Shown piece by piece: positions 7,302-14,320 of a stretch of 54,707 nt of DNA. A program made the translations under genes and the position numbers. The DNA is from a virus. The stretch is taken from the IMG/VR virus record IMGVR_UViG_3300025809_000025, positions 1-54,707 of that record. The stretch is one strand, 5' to 3'. Every line of letters starts with the position of its first letter. Position 1 is the stretch's first letter. The notes under the pieces are model-generated. The model saw only the letters and a program-made list of their open reading frames with translations, made no database searches and was not told the DNA's origin.

Positions 7302-9252
7302 TGCCTTGAGCCGCAGGATCGCCTGCGATTGCTGCCTGTTGCATTTGAGCTTGGAGTAATTGTTGTTGTTGCTGCTGTTCAAGAGCTACTTGCTCCTCAG
7401 TCTTAATAATTTCGTCGGGGTCAATATCCATGCTTTGAGCAATGTCTCGAAGAAGCTGTGTGCGCTTAACAACGCCACTTTGATCTTCCCCAACAATTGA
7501 CAAGAACTGAAGTAAACGCTGACTCTGTATCTCTTTCTGAACGAGAGAGGTACTGCCGCGTGCAACAATTCGCAAGTCACCCTTTGACTTCTCGTTAGTT
7601 CCAAACTCCATATTGAAGTGAAACAAAGCCTCAATCATTGGCTCAATCAAGAAGTCATCAATATTTTTAATTGTGCTTTTAAGTGCAATGTTTGCTGCAC
7701 CCATAAGCATAGACATACCTGTTGCTGTTTTATTTAGACCTTGTGTCTGCTCACCATGTGTATAGCTAGGTAGGCTAGTAGTCTCATCAGCAAATCTTCG
7801 GAATATCTCCACAATCTGGTTCAGTCCATTAGCGTTCGCTACTGGCTGATACCATCTAACAGCAGGCATAGAACCGTCTCCACCCTCACGCAAGAATACT
7901 CGCCAAGGGTGGATGTCTGTCGGGTCTTCTCCTGCTGCAAGCAAGTCTGTATTCACCTCGACCATAGGACCAGAAGACAAAGCCATGTTGTCTAGCCAGA
8001 TTCTTGTTGCGGTATTCATAGTTCCCTGAGAATCACGCATCATACGAGGCACGCCTGTACCCCAGAACTGATGGGGGCTGCGCTCATACGGGAAAATATG
8101 GTATGGAATTTTGTAACCAGTAATCGGGTTTAGCATTACTTTTAATACTTTCCCGTCACATACCCACACACAAGCAGAGTAATCATCAGAAAGATCTGCA
8201 TCTTCCTCCAACTCTATGCCGTGCTCTTCTAGCTCGTAACCATCTACAGTGCCCCAATACTCCATAACAACGAAGCGATTGGACTCAGAGTTCTCATGTA
8301 TACCAGCAATTCTGCGTCGTGTAGTCTCGTGATCTTCCTCTGTATGATTACCGTTACGGTGAATCTTAAGAAGATACTTAACCATGTCGCCATCAAACTG
8401 GGGTAGGTCAGCCAGATCACGCATTTGGCGGCGTGTTAAAACGTGACGACGGAACAATCCATCGCAGTCATCTAGCGTTGTGCAATAAGGGTCGGGATAT
8501 AGATCGAAGATGCTGACGCTTTCTACATCAGGAGCAACAGTTTCAACAACGCTGAGCGCATAACCCTGCTCACCGCTCTCTGGATCAAGCATCTTAGAGT
8601 AAGACTGCTTCTTATCTATCCGCACAGTACCAGCTTTTACGGCACCTGAACCAAAGATACATGCTTCTAACATGCTTTCTTTGAGCTTCATTTCTGCGTT
8701 GGTCTCTACAAGCTGGTCTTCAATGTCTACAGTCATAGACTCGGCAGCTTTTTTAGCCACCTCTATTTCTAATTCTAAAAACTCTTCCTCTAGCTCTGCC
8801 ATCCTTGCGGCTACCAAGTCCTGATTCATCATCGGATCTTGACCGCTTGCCATCATGATCTGCTCCATAGCCATCTGGCGCATTTGCATCGCCTTAAGAG
8901 GATCGATCTGAGGGACTGGGGTAGGGTCTACAGAAAAGAAAACATCGCCGTGCTGAAACAACAGGTCTATTATTCGACTGTAAGCAGCCATCACTTTTGT
9001 TCGTGTTAGCCCGACGAATACTTTTGATCGCGAACCAGACGCAGCATCTAGGCGTGCAAGTACATCAGGCTCATAAATGCCCTGATATTGGCGTAAGTCT
9101 TTTAGCCACTCGTTTTCTGTTTCTTTACGAGCGTCTTTATACTCTTGAAAAGTTCCGGCAAGACGAGAACCCAGACTCTGCATACTTTGCGCTTGCAAAC
9201 CATCTGGCTCTTTCTCTAGTTCTTCTTCACCTTCATACTCAGCATCATGCAT
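7267..9252 (-). CDS. Portal protein, 661 aa
   Basis: A 661-residue portal protein that forms the DNA-packaging vertex ring. The N-terminal block (ENEWLKDLRQYQGIYEPDV, residues ~50-70), a central FDLYPDPYCTTLDDCDG region, WGTGVPRMMRDSQGTMN, and a Gln-rich C-terminal tail are typical of large podovirus portals. It follows the terminase large-subunit gene after 3 nt, the canonical order. The poly-Gln tail (residues ~625-645) is low-complexity. Confidence 0.92.
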   Translation of the reverse strand: MHDAEYEGEEELEKEPDGLQAQSMQSLGSRLAGTFQEYKDARKETENEWLKDLRQYQGIYEPDVLARLDAASGSRSKVFVGLTRTKVMAAYSRIIDLLFQHGDVFFSVDPTPVPQIDPLKAMQMRQMAMEQIMMASGQDPMMNQDLVAARMAELEEEFLELEIEVAKKAAESMTVDIEDQLVETNAEMKLKESMLEACIFGSGAVKAGTVRIDKKQSYSKMLDPESGEQGYALSVVETVAPDVESVSIFDLYPDPYCTTLDDCDGLFRRHVLTRRQMRDLADLPQFDGDMVKYLLKIHRNGNHTEEDHETTRRRIAGIHENSESNRFVVMEYWGTVDGYELEEHGIELEEDADLSDDYSACVWVCDGKVLKVMLNPITGYKIPYHIFPYERSPHQFWGTGVPRMMRDSQGTMNTATRIWLDNMALSSGPMVEVNTDLLAAGEDPTDIHPWRVFLREGGDGSMPAVRWYQPVANANGLNQIVEIFRRFADETTSLPSYTHGEQTQGLNKTATGMSMLMGAANIALKSTIKNIDDFLIEPMIEALFHFNMEFGTNEKSKGDLRIVARGSTSLVQKEIQSQRLLQFLSIVGEDQSGVVKRTQLLRDIAQSMDIDPDEIIKTEEQVALEQQQQQQLLQAQMQQAAIAGDPAAQGNAGMGSPSGLN

Positions 9253-9255
9253 AGA

Positions 9256-10836
9256 TTAATAACCCGTCACAGGATCTAACGATTTAAAACGTTTTTGTAT
9301 AGTCCGGTGCCGAGGTCTCGGCATAGAAGCAAGTCCATGCAGGGCAATAGCATAAGCCATCACCCTGTCATCATAACATCCATTTTGGGAATTGTAACTC
9401 CCTTTATCATCAATGATGTAAGTTCGCAACTCATTTAATAATTCTATATCTGCAACACCGCTCTCTCCCTGCCTAAGCAGCGCCGCTAAATTGTCAACGA
9501 TTAATGGTTTTGTTTTGCTTGTCGTTAGAAAGCCTCCGCGTTTTGTCAAGCGATCTCCGTAGGCACCATCGACAGAACTCTCTACAAATAAATTTGAATA
9601 ACCTAAATCTTGCATTTTACGAAGCGTACCAAGACCGTGGTTGTTACGCTCAACTATTACATATGCAGTGTTATAGCGTTTTCCCAACATTGCTACTAGG
9701 GCGCCATAATCAAATGGATCTATGTGTCCGTGCCAACAGGCTACTTGATTGCCTAACGAGTCAAGTACTTGGGCGCAACTATAATCGCCATAGGCGAGAC
9801 CTTCCGCAACATCCACGCCAATGACGTAAGCTTCCTCTCTGGAGGGGGAATACCATTCTTGATAGTTGCCGTGTTCACGCTCAATTAAACTACCGTCAAT
9901 AATGTCGCCTTTAAAGTCTGCGGTGTAACAATTATTTTCACATTGAGATATCGCGGACTCTTCTACGAAACAACGACCGGAGGTTAAAAATGCTTCGAGC
10001 GGGGTACTAGGGTATTCCTGACGGAATAAATCTGTCCCACCTAACTCATCTAGTTTGGCGCGTCTAAATGAAAGTTGCTCATCGTCCAATCCATACTTTT
10101 GAGCCAGATCATATTCTTCTGGTGTAGCAACAAAGTAGGGCGATACTTTTTTTCTATACTCTGGCATCCAGTACCAAGGAATAAAGCAAGTAATCCACTC
10201 GGATTCGCCTCGAAGCGACTTCATTACCTGATCGTAGAACCATCCACCGGCACCATTGGCAGTACTCTCTAGAATTACCTCAGTGTTCTTACCACCGACA
10301 GTCTGTAATAGACCTGCGACTATGTCTGATCCTTGTGGGTAGAACGCCACTTCAGAGCCGTGGACAAATCGATTTGTTTGTCCTCGTCCCGTTTGGGTTG
10401 ATCTTGCTGTTCCGACCCTGTATCGCGAATTGATGTCATCAAAAACCAACGTTGACGCCGACTGACTAGCGAGCGGCGGCTTAAATGCCGGATGCGGGAC
10501 ATTGTCATAAAAGTATCTCACCATGTTAAAAATTGCGTTAGTAGATTCGGCAAGATGCGACAGTACGAATGCGTTAGCATTGCGATTCTGCGTGACTTTC
10601 CAGAAGTTTCTGCCCTGTGTGTACGTCGATATTCCGGTTTGGCGAGCTTTCAGGACCAATGCGCGGATATTTCCCTGATCTTTTAGCTGCTTTTCAAGCA
10701 TGGCATGGACATGTAACTGTGCAGCATTTAGGACAAAAGGCTTGGATTCACCCTCTTTTGTCACGATTTTCAGCATATTCTTACTATATAAAGGGAAGTT
10801 ACCCTTCAATTTGCGAGCTACCTCTTCAATTTCCAT
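9256..10836 (-). CDS. terL: Terminase large subunit, 526 aa
   Basis: The ATP-driven DNA-packaging motor and headful nuclease. A Walker A-like motif KARQTGIST lies at residues 63-71, and a Walker B-like strand EVILESTANG near residue 190. The RNase H-fold nuclease has GVDVAEG (Asp342), VIVERNNHG (Glu396) and DDRVMAYA (Asp489/490). All expected acidic residues are present, so the enzyme should be active. The start codon overlaps the HNH gene by 11 nt and the portal follows at once. Confidence 0.96.
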   Translation of the reverse strand: MEIEEVARKLKGNFPLYSKNMLKIVTKEGESKPFVLNAAQLHVHAMLEKQLKDQGNIRALVLKARQTGISTYTQGRNFWKVTQNRNANAFVLSHLAESTNAIFNMVRYFYDNVPHPAFKPPLASQSASTLVFDDINSRYRVGTARSTQTGRGQTNRFVHGSEVAFYPQGSDIVAGLLQTVGGKNTEVILESTANGAGGWFYDQVMKSLRGESEWITCFIPWYWMPEYRKKVSPYFVATPEEYDLAQKYGLDDEQLSFRRAKLDELGGTDLFRQEYPSTPLEAFLTSGRCFVEESAISQCENNCYTADFKGDIIDGSLIEREHGNYQEWYSPSREEAYVIGVDVAEGLAYGDYSCAQVLDSLGNQVACWHGHIDPFDYGALVAMLGKRYNTAYVIVERNNHGLGTLRKMQDLGYSNLFVESSVDGAYGDRLTKRGGFLTTSKTKPLIVDNLAALLRQGESGVADIELLNELRTYIIDDKGSYNSQNGCYDDRVMAYAIALHGLASMPRPRHRTIQKRFKSLDPVTGY

Positions 10837-11278
10837 GATTATTTACCACCGCCTTACACCACCAGACAAAGTCATGGTCATCCATATCGTTTCTCATTAA
10901 ATTTATTCGGGCGCAAACAAACCTAATATTGCCTTCGACGTAACCTTTATCCGTATCAATACGGTCTGGGCTCGCACATAAATCAGAATAATCAGTACTT
11001 GTGTGCATAGGTATGTTAGAGATGGCGCAAATGCCCCTTTGCTGCTCGTATAAGCTCATTAAGTACTCAAGTGATACTAGGGTGCCCGCATAATTCTTTT
11101 GCTTGTGACGTTGTTTAATGCTCGTTAATCGGGCTCCAAGAAAAAGCTCTACCGTCGAGTTCTGTCTATCTCTATTCCTTGATGTCCGGCACTTGTTACA
11201 AGCTCCACGATTTGCAGAAAAGTTACCTATTGATTTGGTAATCCCGCATATGTTGCACTCTTTACTTTCAGCCGCCAC
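10826..11278 (-). CDS. HNH-type (His-Me finger) endonuclease with zinc finger, 150 aa
   Basis: Starts at GTG 11278 with a GAGGA Shine-Dalgarno inside the upstream gene (52-nt overlap). An N-terminal zinc finger (CNIC...CNKC, residues ~8-30) is followed by a C-terminal segment with GICAISNIPM, SPDRIDTDKGYVEGNIRFV and INLMRND, the arrangement of small phage HNH/homing-type nucleases. It lies directly before terL. HNH proteins beside terminases assist packaging in some phages, but it could equally be a freestanding homing endonuclease. Confidence 0.75.
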   Translation of the reverse strand: MAAESKECNICGITKSIGNFSANRGACNKCRTSRNRDRQNSTVELFLGARLTSIKQRHKQKNYAGTLVSLEYLMSLYEQQRGICAISNIPMHTSTDYSDLCASPDRIDTDKGYVEGNIRFVCARINLMRNDMDDHDFVWWCKAVVNNHGN

Positions 11279-11637
11279 TCCATATTCCTCGTAATCTCCT
11301 CAAACCTTGCTACAGCTTTACGGCTATTACTCACAGCGACTCGATCTCCCATCAACCCAGTCCCTAGCCCTATACACCCTTGAACGTCTTTAGAAAAGTT
11401 GGCTGCGTGAATCAGTATGTATGTTCTATCCGCAACATCTTTGATATGCCATGTCTCACCAAACCGTGGGGAGTCTCTCCAGCCCGTGTCGTATGTCCCC
11501 TCAGGAATACACGAGACGTTTGGAGCGTTATCTAACCAAGGGCGCTCTATCGTATAAAAGCGCTCTCCGTTTAAATCTATAACACCTAGAGTTCCCTCAG
11601 GGTGATATGCAAATCTTTTAAGCTCTACCTCAACCAT
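11227..11637 (-). CDS. DUF5675-like protein, possible lysis protein, 136 aa
   Basis: Begins MVEVELKRFAYHPEGTLGVIDL and contains FYTIERPWLDNAPNVSCIPEGTY, WHIKDVADRTYILIHAANF and GCIGLG. This run, including a His near a beta strand and a Cys-Gly-Gly-like GCIGLG turn, matches DUF5675 proteins, which resemble L,D-transpeptidase-type folds and often sit among phage lysis genes. ATG 11637 is chosen because the family starts there, and it overlaps the preceding 55-aa gene. No other endolysin is recognised, so it is a candidate cell-wall enzyme. Confidence 0.75.
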   Translation of the reverse strand: MVEVELKRFAYHPEGTLGVIDLNGERFYTIERPWLDNAPNVSCIPEGTYDTGWRDSPRFGETWHIKDVADRTYILIHAANFSKDVQGCIGLGTGLMGDRVAVSNSRKAVARFEEITRNMEWRLKVKSATYAGLPNQ

Positions 11638-11797
11638 TATTATCGGAACCTCTTTTTCGAGCCCGAACATCGTTTCGCTCTTTTCGGTTGAGCTTAGAAT
11701 CTCCAAAGATTCGATCGAAGTTTTCATTAAACTTTTTAGTATCTTCAGGGCGGCGGTTGTCGCCCTTGCTATAAAGTGTTTCACGAGAGTTCTTCAT
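11630..11797 (-). CDS. Small basic protein, 55 aa
   Basis: A 55-residue charged protein starting MKNSRETLYSKGDNRRPEDT, a pattern I recognise from tiny conserved proteins in marine podovirus genomes. Its ATG overlaps the stop of the preceding gene in an ATGA junction, and its stop overlaps the next start. This pair of overlaps strongly supports a real coding sequence. Function unknown. Confidence 0.72.
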   Translation of the reverse strand: MKNSRETLYSKGDNRRPEDTKKFNENFDRIFGDSKLNRKERNDVRARKRGSDNNG

Positions 11798-11925
11798 TTC
11801 TTTTTTGCCGTCCTAGCCGCACGCTTAAAATCCTTATTAGTCGGAGCGCCTTTGTCACCCGCATTCCGCATTTTTTTTCCAGCTTTTTTCTTGGCGTTGA
11901 TGTTTGCGTATAGACCGTTGCCCAT
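11794..11925 (-). CDS. Small Lys-rich protein, 43 aa
   Basis: A 43-residue protein starting MGNGLYANINAKKKAGKK. The LYANINAK(K/R)KAG motif is a recurrent tiny protein in podoviruses of marine bacteria. It is embedded in a tight series of genes with start-stop overlaps on both sides. Highly basic, so it may bind nucleic acid, but this is inference. Confidence 0.75.
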   Translation of the reverse strand: MGNGLYANINAKKKAGKKMRNAGDKGAPTNKDFKRAARTAKKK

Positions 11926-11927
11926 AA

Positions 11928-12050
11928 TCAGCTACCTTTCTTAGCTTTTGGTTTAGCTTTCGGTTTAACTGCGGCTTTCTTCGCCGCGATTTTTGCTTTT
12001 GCTACACCAGCTTTCGTATATGCAAACTTCTTACCGTTGACCATTGGCAT
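11928..12050 (-). CDS. Small Lys/Ala-rich protein, 40 aa
   Basis: A 40-residue protein starting MPMVNGKKFAYTKAG and ending in alternating Lys, Ala and Pro. The 'VNGKK(F/Y).YT..G' opening recurs in tiny phage proteins beside the LYANINAK protein. Two nt separate it from the next start. Strongly basic; function unknown. Confidence 0.68.
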   Translation of the reverse strand: MPMVNGKKFAYTKAGVAKAKIAAKKAAVKPKAKPKAKKGS

Positions 12051-12052
12051 AA

Positions 12053-12364
12053 TTAGCTTCCTTTTTTCCACTTAGTTGATGATGACTTGGTTTTGGAGGG
12101 CGCCCATTTAGTTTTTGCTGCCCAATAAGCTGCACTCATCTTGCCCTTGCTTATGTTCTTAGCATGACGACTCTCAAATGCTTTTCTTTGACCAACCGTC
12201 TGATTTGTTTTTACACCCTGCTGTCCAAATCTGATGGTCTTGACCTTGTCACCCTCTTTGGCAACAACAACATGAGACTTAGTAGGGTGGGATGGAGTCC
12301 GCTTAGGCTTGTTATAACCACTGACCCCCGCACTTTTTAGTCTAGAATCCTTCTTATCTGCCAT
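12053..12364 (-). CDS. DUF6321-like basic protein, 103 aa
   Basis: ATG 12364 (MADKKDSRLKSAG) has GAAGG 8 nt upstream and lies one base after the stop of the 52-aa gene. A longer frame to 12382 lacks such support. SHVVVAKEGDKVKTIRFGQQG, ESRHAKNISKGKMSAAYWA and the Lys/Ser-rich tail match DUF6321, found in many phages near terminase genes. It is highly basic and may bind DNA or RNA; the role is unproven. Confidence 0.82.
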   Translation of the reverse strand: MADKKDSRLKSAGVSGYNKPKRTPSHPTKSHVVVAKEGDKVKTIRFGQQGVKTNQTVGQRKAFESRHAKNISKGKMSAAYWAAKTKWAPSKTKSSSTKWKKGS

Positions 12365-12365
12365 A

Positions 12366-12524
12366 TCAAACCTTCCGATCAATGAATCTGCTGTGTTTTT
12401 GATAACCCTTGCACTTGTTACACCACACCAAAGCTCTATAAGGCTCTACTTTGTAGATGCAGGTGCAAATCGCTGCCCTACTTCTTTCTATTTTTTGTAT
12501 TTGTGTAACGGTGGGTACTCTCAT
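12366..12524 (-). CDS. Small Cys-motif protein, 52 aa
   Basis: A 52-residue frame (MRVPTVTQIQKIERSRAAIC...) with CTC at residues ~20-22 and CNKC near residue 36, enough for a small zinc-binding knuckle. Its stop lies one base before the DUF6321-like start, which supports it. The first codons share a 14-bp direct repeat with the start region of the neighbouring upstream small gene. A G-rich sequence precedes the ATG rather than a clean Shine-Dalgarno. Function unknown. Confidence 0.5.
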   Translation of the reverse strand: MRVPTVTQIQKIERSRAAICTCIYKVEPYRALVWCNKCKGYQKHSRFIDRKV

Positions 12525-12527
12525 AAG
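12514..12527. repeat. 14-bp direct repeat, copy 1
   Basis: GGTACTCTCATAAG here recurs exactly at 12756-12769. On the minus strand each copy contains an ATG that begins a frame reading MRVP. The duplication may be a local recombination scar or a shared regulatory or start element. Confidence 0.7.
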
Positions 12528-12538
12528 GACCGCCCCCC

Positions 12539-12745
12539 CTAATCAACTAGGTGCAAATGCACTTCATCATCCGAAGAAATCTCTATCAGCGTGTAAACAG
12601 CATCCTCAACCTGATCAGCTAAGTAATAAAGGCTCCCACCAAAGCGCAAAGAGGTAACATGAGGGACAATAAACGCCTCAAACGTCAATTCATCCATATC
12701 TAAGTATTCAAGTGCCGTAACACGACGCATTAATAGCTTTCTCAT
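12539..12745 (-). CDS. Small protein, 68 aa
   Basis: A 68-residue protein (MRKLLMRRVTALEYLDMDELTFEAF...) with an acidic C-terminus. ATG 12745 is preferred because GAGG lies 6 nt upstream. An in-frame ATG at 12766 would add seven residues but has only a hairpin before it. It resembles no family I know. It sits between the terminase small subunit and the tiny-gene cluster. Confidence 0.5.
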   Translation of the reverse strand: MRKLLMRRVTALEYLDMDELTFEAFIVPHVTSLRFGGSLYYLADQVEDAVYTLIEISSDDEVHLHLVD

Positions 12746-12755
12746 TTTTTGCCTC

Positions 12756-12769
12756 GGTACTCTCATAAG
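12756..12769. repeat. 14-bp direct repeat, copy 2
   Basis: Second exact copy of GGTACTCTCATAAG. Directly beside it is an inverted repeat GACCC/GGGTC (12769-12783). Confidence 0.7.
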
Positions 12770-12943
12770 ACCCGTGGGGGGTCAAAATACGGTGGTGGGG
12801 GCTGGCATGTCCCCCATGGAACCACACTCTCGATCGTCGTCAGAAGCCAGAAACTACCCCTCCCCCTACCTTCTATTACGCATGACCCGTGACGCCACAC
12901 ACCACCTTTAACAGACCATTTGCCCTATGAGCAGTTGGTCGAT
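12767..12943. other. Non-coding gap next to the terminase small-subunit gene
   Basis: No credible gene on either strand. It contains two G/C hairpins: GACCC/GGGTC at 12769-12783 and GGGGG/CCCCC at 12797-12815. Gaps beside terminase small-subunit genes can hold the packaging (pac or cos) site, but nothing here proves that. Confidence 0.4.
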
Positions 12944-13402
12944 CTAGTGTAAGTCCTTGATATCGTTAGGGTCTTTAACCTCTAACTCAACCAAATCTTC
13001 CTCATCCAAGTCTAAGTCAGCCAGAAAGGAGCCATTAAACTGCACAACTTCCTGTTTCTCTGGGGCAATCCATCCCTCAGCCTTGAATAATTGCTCAATA
13101 GCCCTGAGGCGGTCAGAATCCTTCTCTGCTAGCGTTCCCAGTTGCTCCAATGCATTGATCCACTGATCCCTTCTCTGCTCTGTATCCTGTGCCATATCGT
13201 CTCTAATCGCCTCTATTGCCGCCTTTACACTAATATTTCCCAACAACCGGAATGCTTGGTGATTTGCGTGTGCATACCCTGCGTGCTCTGCCGCTCTGGT
13301 CGCATTGCCTGAAGTAACGTAGTAATCCACAAACTTTTGCTGTCTTAGGTTTAATGGCTTTACTGTTTCGGTTGGCTTTGTTGTATCTCTCTCTATGTTC
13401 AT
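12944..13402 (-). CDS. terS: Terminase small subunit, 152 aa
   Basis: Residues ~18-60 (LNLRQQKFVDYYVTSGNATRAAEHAGY) match the N-terminal HTH of Terminase_2-type small subunits, which recognise the packaging site and load the large subunit. Helical middle and acidic C-terminal tail fit the family, and length (~150 aa) is normal. It lies about 2 kb upstream of terL, separated by the tiny-gene cluster, which is a wider spacing than usual. Confidence 0.88.
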   Translation of the reverse strand: MNIERDTTKPTETVKPLNLRQQKFVDYYVTSGNATRAAEHAGYAHANHQAFRLLGNISVKAAIEAIRDDMAQDTEQRRDQWINALEQLGTLAEKDSDRLRAIEQLFKAEGWIAPEKQEVVQFNGSFLADLDLDEEDLVELEVKDPNDIKDLH

Positions 13403-13459
13403 CTGTATGTTCCCCTATAGGAGAAGTCGGAATTGGGGGGGTTTAGGTTTTTCCCCGCG

Positions 13460-13732
13460 CTATAAAAATTTCGCGATCGCCGTGATACATGCCGCGAATA
13501 TGATCCATGCCGCTCGTTCTGCAACCATGCCCTTACCTGCTGACTTGGCAATGTCTTGCTCAACCTGCCGGATGTTGCCCTCCAACTGGTTAAGGCGCCC
13601 TTCGTGTCTGTCCAGTCGCTTGTGACTACTAACCAGTCGCTCATCTATGCGAGCCAATACAGCAACGGTATCGCTTAATTGATCAAGTTTTTGCTCGATC
13701 CTGTCGAATCTCTTCTCAATACTCAATTCCAT
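13460..13732 (-). CDS. Coiled-coil membrane protein (XhlA/spanin-like), 90 aa
   Basis: Residues 1-65 form a coiled coil (FDRIEQKLDQLSDTVAVLARIDERL...). A single hydrophobic segment (AAWIIFAACITAIAKFL) ends the protein, giving a C-tail-anchored topology like XhlA-type haemolysin/holin partners and some spanin-like proteins. It is the first gene of the leftward late block, facing the early promoter region. A lysis role is inferred. Confidence 0.7.
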   Translation of the reverse strand: MELSIEKRFDRIEQKLDQLSDTVAVLARIDERLVSSHKRLDRHEGRLNQLEGNIRQVEQDIAKSAGKGMVAERAAWIIFAACITAIAKFL

Positions 13733-13771
13733 ACCTTTTGCCGCTTTGAATGTAGGTTAATAATCTGAACG

Positions 13772-13788
13772 TGTTACCAATTGTAACA
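13772..13788. promoter_or_regulatory. Candidate operator palindrome
   Basis: A 6-bp inverted repeat TGTTAC/GTAACA around a 5-nt centre lies between the divergent late and early genes. It sits just before the -35 of the first early promoter. On the minus strand it overlaps a TACAAT that could serve as a -10 for the late genes. A related TGTTA/TAACA repeat lies before the integrase (26224-26236). A repressor or Cro-type binding site is likely but unproven. Confidence 0.5.
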
Positions 13789-13790
13789 TT

Positions 13791-13819
13791 TTAACTGCTT
13801 GAGTAAATTATTTTATGCT
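13791..13819 (+). promoter_or_regulatory. Early promoter candidate 1
   Basis: TTAACT (13791-13796), 17-nt spacer, TATGCT (13814-13819). Moderate sigma70 match with ideal spacing, directly after the operator palindrome. Transcription would start near 13826 and include the whole structured leader. Confidence 0.5.
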
Positions 13820-13825
13820 GAAGTA

Positions 13826-13854
13826 TTGACAAGCGATTCTCTAGAGATTACGGT
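13826..13854 (+). promoter_or_regulatory. Early promoter candidate 2
   Basis: A perfect -35 TTGACA (13826-13831) with a 17-nt spacer to a weak -10 TACGGT (13849-13854). It would drive the early operon from about 13861. Tandem arrangement with candidate 1 suggests regulated early transcription. Confidence 0.5.
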
Positions 13855-13856
13855 GC

Positions 13857-13933
13857 GAACCATGAAGTGTTGATTAGACACTGATTCCGACCCAGAGGTC
13901 ATGGGGGCGCTCGGAGAATCCAAGGATGGTTTC
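13857..13933 (+). ncRNA. Structured early leader (three-way-junction fold)
   Basis: Complementary segments predict a closing helix AACCAT/ATGGTT (13858-13863 with 13926-13931), a hairpin AGTGT/ACACT (13866-13870 with 13878-13882), and a longer arm GATTC/GAATC plus CGA/TCG (13883-13920). It lacks ribozyme core sequences I know. It lies between the early promoters and the hammerhead, so it could be a regulatory RNA or an insulating leader. Prediction by eye only. Confidence 0.4.
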
Positions 13934-13957
13934 AATGAGTGAAGCGGCAAGACCCAC

Positions 13958-14013
13958 TAAGTGTCTGCATCTACCTGATGCACTGATGAGGGCAAGCAAG
14001 CCCGAAACACTTA
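13958..14013 (+). ncRNA. Hammerhead ribozyme, type III topology
   Basis: All catalytic-core elements are present in order. Stem III is TAAGTGT (13958-13964) with ACACTTA (14007-14013), 7 bp. The cleavage triplet GTC ends at C13965. Stem I is TGCATC/GATGCA (13966-13982), 6 bp with loop TACCT. The core CTGATGA lies at 13983-13989. Stem II is GGGC/GCCC (13990-14003) with loop AAGCAA, followed by GAAA at 14004-14007. Every stem is perfectly paired. Cleavage is expected between 13965 and 13966, about 66 nt before the first early gene. It lies in the leader of the early operon, one base before a Shine-Dalgarno hairpin. Confidence 0.93.
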
Positions 14014-14014
14014 C

Positions 14015-14027
14015 TGCCGAGGAGGCA
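14015..14027 (+). promoter_or_regulatory. Shine-Dalgarno hairpin 1
   Basis: TGCC-GAGGA-GGCA: a 4-bp stem with the Shine-Dalgarno in loop and 3' arm, 4 nt before ATG 14032. It starts one base after the hammerhead. Member of a set of five such hairpins. Confidence 0.6.
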
Positions 14028-14031
14028 CAGC

Positions 14032-14208
14032 ATGACCATTCAAGTATTGATTAAAAACAATTACGGAACCCAAGCCGTCTACCCTACCTGCACTGTCGGT
14101 GAAACCTTTGCACAGATCGCAGGAACCAAGACTTTGACCGATGAGACCAGAGCGCTAATGAAGAGACTGGGCTATCAATTTGAAGCCAAGATGGAGGTGT
14201 CGCTGTGA
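14032..14208 (+). CDS. Small early protein, 58 aa
   Basis: A 58-residue protein (MTIQVLIKNNYGTQAVYPTC...) with a strong GAGGAGG Shine-Dalgarno. It reads as a short beta-hairpin followed by a helix with many Thr. It is the first gene of the early operon, directly downstream of the ribozyme. Its stop overlaps the next start (GTGA), which supports it. No family is recognised; first early genes of phages often counter host functions. Confidence 0.75.
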   Translation: MTIQVLIKNNYGTQAVYPTCTVGETFAQIAGTKTLTDETRALMKRLGYQFEAKMEVSL

Positions 14209-14309
14209 AACTATTTAAAGCGTTTATCGAGACTAACCTAGCAATCTATCTAGTTGGCGCTTGGGTGACGGTTACCGTCATCTATATCGCCTTTAGCAAC
14301 CTAGCCTGA
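14205..14309 (+). CDS. Small membrane protein, 34 aa
   Basis: GTG start at 14205 with GGAGG upstream, overlapping the previous stop by 4 nt. The peptide is almost entirely one membrane segment (AIYLVGAWVTVTVIYIAF). Overlap and Shine-Dalgarno make translation likely. Role unknown; small early membrane proteins can act in superinfection exclusion or host takeover. Confidence 0.6.
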   Translation: MKLFKAFIETNLAIYLVGAWVTVTVIYIAFSNLA

Positions 14310-14316
14310 GGAGGCT
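14303..14316 (+). promoter_or_regulatory. Shine-Dalgarno hairpin 2
   Basis: AGCCT-GAGG-AGGCT: 5-bp stem with a GAGG tetraloop, 4 nt before ATG 14321. It overlaps the stop codon of the 34-aa gene, so a ribosome finishing that gene would open the hairpin. Confidence 0.65.
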
Positions 14317-14320
14317 CACC

